Positions 12,550 through 13,230 of a stretch of DNA of 13,230 bases are shown here, one piece after another; positions within the stretch are counted from its first letter, which is position 1; each line of letters begins with the position of its first letter. Under the pieces are notes generated by a model. The model made no database searches and was not told the DNA's origin. It was given only the letters and a program-made list of their open reading frames with translations. The translations under genes and the position numbers were made by a program. The DNA comes from Deltaproteobacteria bacterium (GTDB lineage Bacteria; Desulfobacterota; Desulfuromonadia; Desulfuromonadales; Geothermobacteraceae), in assembly GCA_003695205.1 (NCBI GenBank), contig RFIO01000490.1:1-13230 (forward strand), read 5' to 3'.

Positions 12550-12980
12550 GGCCGCTGCACCTGCTTTATCATGGCTGCCGGCTGGTGCTCGGTGCCGTCT
12601 TCCTCTATGCCGGCGTGGTCAAGGGGCTCGATGTTACCGGCTTTGCCGGACAGGTGGCCGCCTACCGCCTCCTGCCCTATGGCGGCAATTACCTGGTGGC
12701 CGCCACCCTGCCCTACATCGAAATCATCGCCGGCGTGCTGCTGCTGAGCAACCGGCGGGTGCGCCCTGCCGCCCTGCTGTGCGGCCTGATGACCCTTGTC
12801 TTCATCGCCGCCCTGCTGTCGGCCTGGTACCGGGGGCTCGATATCAGCTGCGGCTGCTTCGATCCCGAGGCCGATACCTCCATCGGCGAGGCGCTGCTGC
12901 GCGATGTCGGTCTGCTGATCCTGGCGCACTTCAGCTTCCACCTGCGCAACCGGGTGTTGCGAGAAAGGCAAGCCACCTGA
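12546..12980 (+). CDS. MauE/DoxX-like four-helix membrane protein
   Basis: A 144-residue inner-membrane protein with four predicted helices, about 12-27, 49-68, 75-94 and 116-131. It matches the MauE family, named for a protein needed to mature the disulfide-rich small subunit of methylamine dehydrogenase. Characteristic features are the early RLVLGAVFLYAGVVKGLD segment (12-29), the PYIEIIAGVLLL helix (56-67) and the loop GLDISCGCF (97-105) with C102 and C104. No methylamine genes are in the window, so a general thiol-redox or sulfur-transfer role with the neighbouring rhodanese is an inference. It overlaps the rhodanese gene by 4 bases and the KamA gene by 1 base, so all three are probably made together. 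Confidence 0.8.
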   Translation: MRPLHLLYHGCRLVLGAVFLYAGVVKGLDVTGFAGQVAAYRLLPYGGNYLVAATLPYIEIIAGVLLLSNRRVRPAALLCGLMTLVFIAALLSAWYRGLDISCGCFDPEADTSIGEALLRDVGLLILAHFSFHLRNRVLRERQAT

Positions 12981-13230
12981 TGGAAGCCTGGCAGCAGCAG
13001 CTGGCGGACAGCCTGACCACCGCCGCAGACCTGCAGGAACGATTCGGCGTGGCTGCCACACAGCTGGAAGCGGTCATCGCCCGTTATCCGATGCGCATCA
13101 CCCCCTACTACGCCGGGTTGATCCAGCACAGGGACGACCCGATCTGGCGGCAGTGCGTGCCCGATGTGGCCGAACTGGATGACGCCGGTCTGCCGGCCGA
13201 CCCGCTGGCCGAGGAAGCACATGCGGTTGC
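12980..13230 (+). CDS. kamA: KamA-family radical SAM aminomutase, 5' part only
   Basis: The first 83 codons of a gene that runs off the window. The N-terminal segment resembles lysine 2,3-aminomutase and its relatives: W4QQQLADSL, then YPMRITPYYAGLI (36-48), DPIWRQCVPDVAEL (53-66) and DPLAEE (73-78). These precede the radical SAM CxxxCxxC cluster, which is not reached here. Family members interconvert alpha- and beta-lysine (KamA, AblA) or modify elongation factor P (EpmB); the YPMRITPYY form favours the KamA group. The ATG overlaps the stop of the MauE-like gene by one base (TGATG), with AAAGG about 11 bases upstream. The exact substrate cannot be told without the rest of the gene. Confidence 0.85.
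   Translation, partial: MEAWQQQLADSLTTAADLQERFGVAATQLEAVIARYPMRITPYYAGLIQHRDDPIWRQCVPDVAELDDAGLPADPLAEEAHAV

Overview
The window looks like chromosomal DNA from a GC-rich Gram-negative bacterium, most likely a deltaproteobacterium of the Desulfuromonadales type (Desulfuromonas/Geobacter relatives). This placement is an inference from the gene mix: a class II superoxide reductase typical of anaerobes, a caa3 cytochrome oxidase with an SCO protein of the long C-terminally anchored subfamily, SlyX, and a KamA-type aminomutase. There are no rRNA or tRNA genes, insertion sequences, phage genes or CRISPR repeats. Nearly all the DNA is coding and no gap between genes exceeds 300 bases.

Layout. (1) 269-3852, plus strand: an atypical SDR-family NAD(P)-binding protein, an FAD-dependent protoporphyrinogen oxidase and a cyclopropane-fatty-acid synthase. 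A good sigma70-type promoter lies before the first gene. (2) 3853-5477, minus strand: a 151-aa protein I do not recognise, a tandem ACT-domain (GcvR-like) protein and peptide deformylase. The deformylase stop codon abuts the stop of cfa. (3) 5656-11176, minus strand: a six-gene terminal oxidase operon in the order SCO protein, subunit I, subunit III, subunit IV, subunit II, heme O synthase. Subunit II carries two C-terminal cytochrome c domains. (4) 11177-11381: a divergent promoter region between the oxidase operon and a superoxide reductase gene. (5) 11382-11762, plus strand: class II superoxide reductase, followed by a strong intrinsic terminator. (6) 11849-13230, plus strand: slyX, a membrane-anchored rhodanese, a MauE-like membrane protein and the 5' end of a KamA-family radical SAM aminomutase. 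These four are packed with gaps or overlaps of 1 to 4 bases.

How the parts fit. Protoporphyrinogen oxidase feeds protoheme synthesis, CtaB farnesylates protoheme to heme O, and SCO helps load the CuA site of subunit II. Subunits I-IV form an oxygen-reducing caa3 oxidase that can take electrons directly through its own two c-type hemes. Superoxide reductase, transcribed away from the same intergenic region, removes superoxide without making oxygen. Together these suggest an organism with anaerobic ancestry that is equipped to meet and use oxygen. No heme A synthase (ctaA) or CuB chaperone (ctaG) is present in the window.

I did not find a clearly new system. The items most worth a second look are the diheme A2-type oxidase in an unusual gene order, its divergent pairing with superoxide reductase, the rhodanese with two cysteines in its loop next to a CxC membrane protein, and the unrecognised 151-aa protein.
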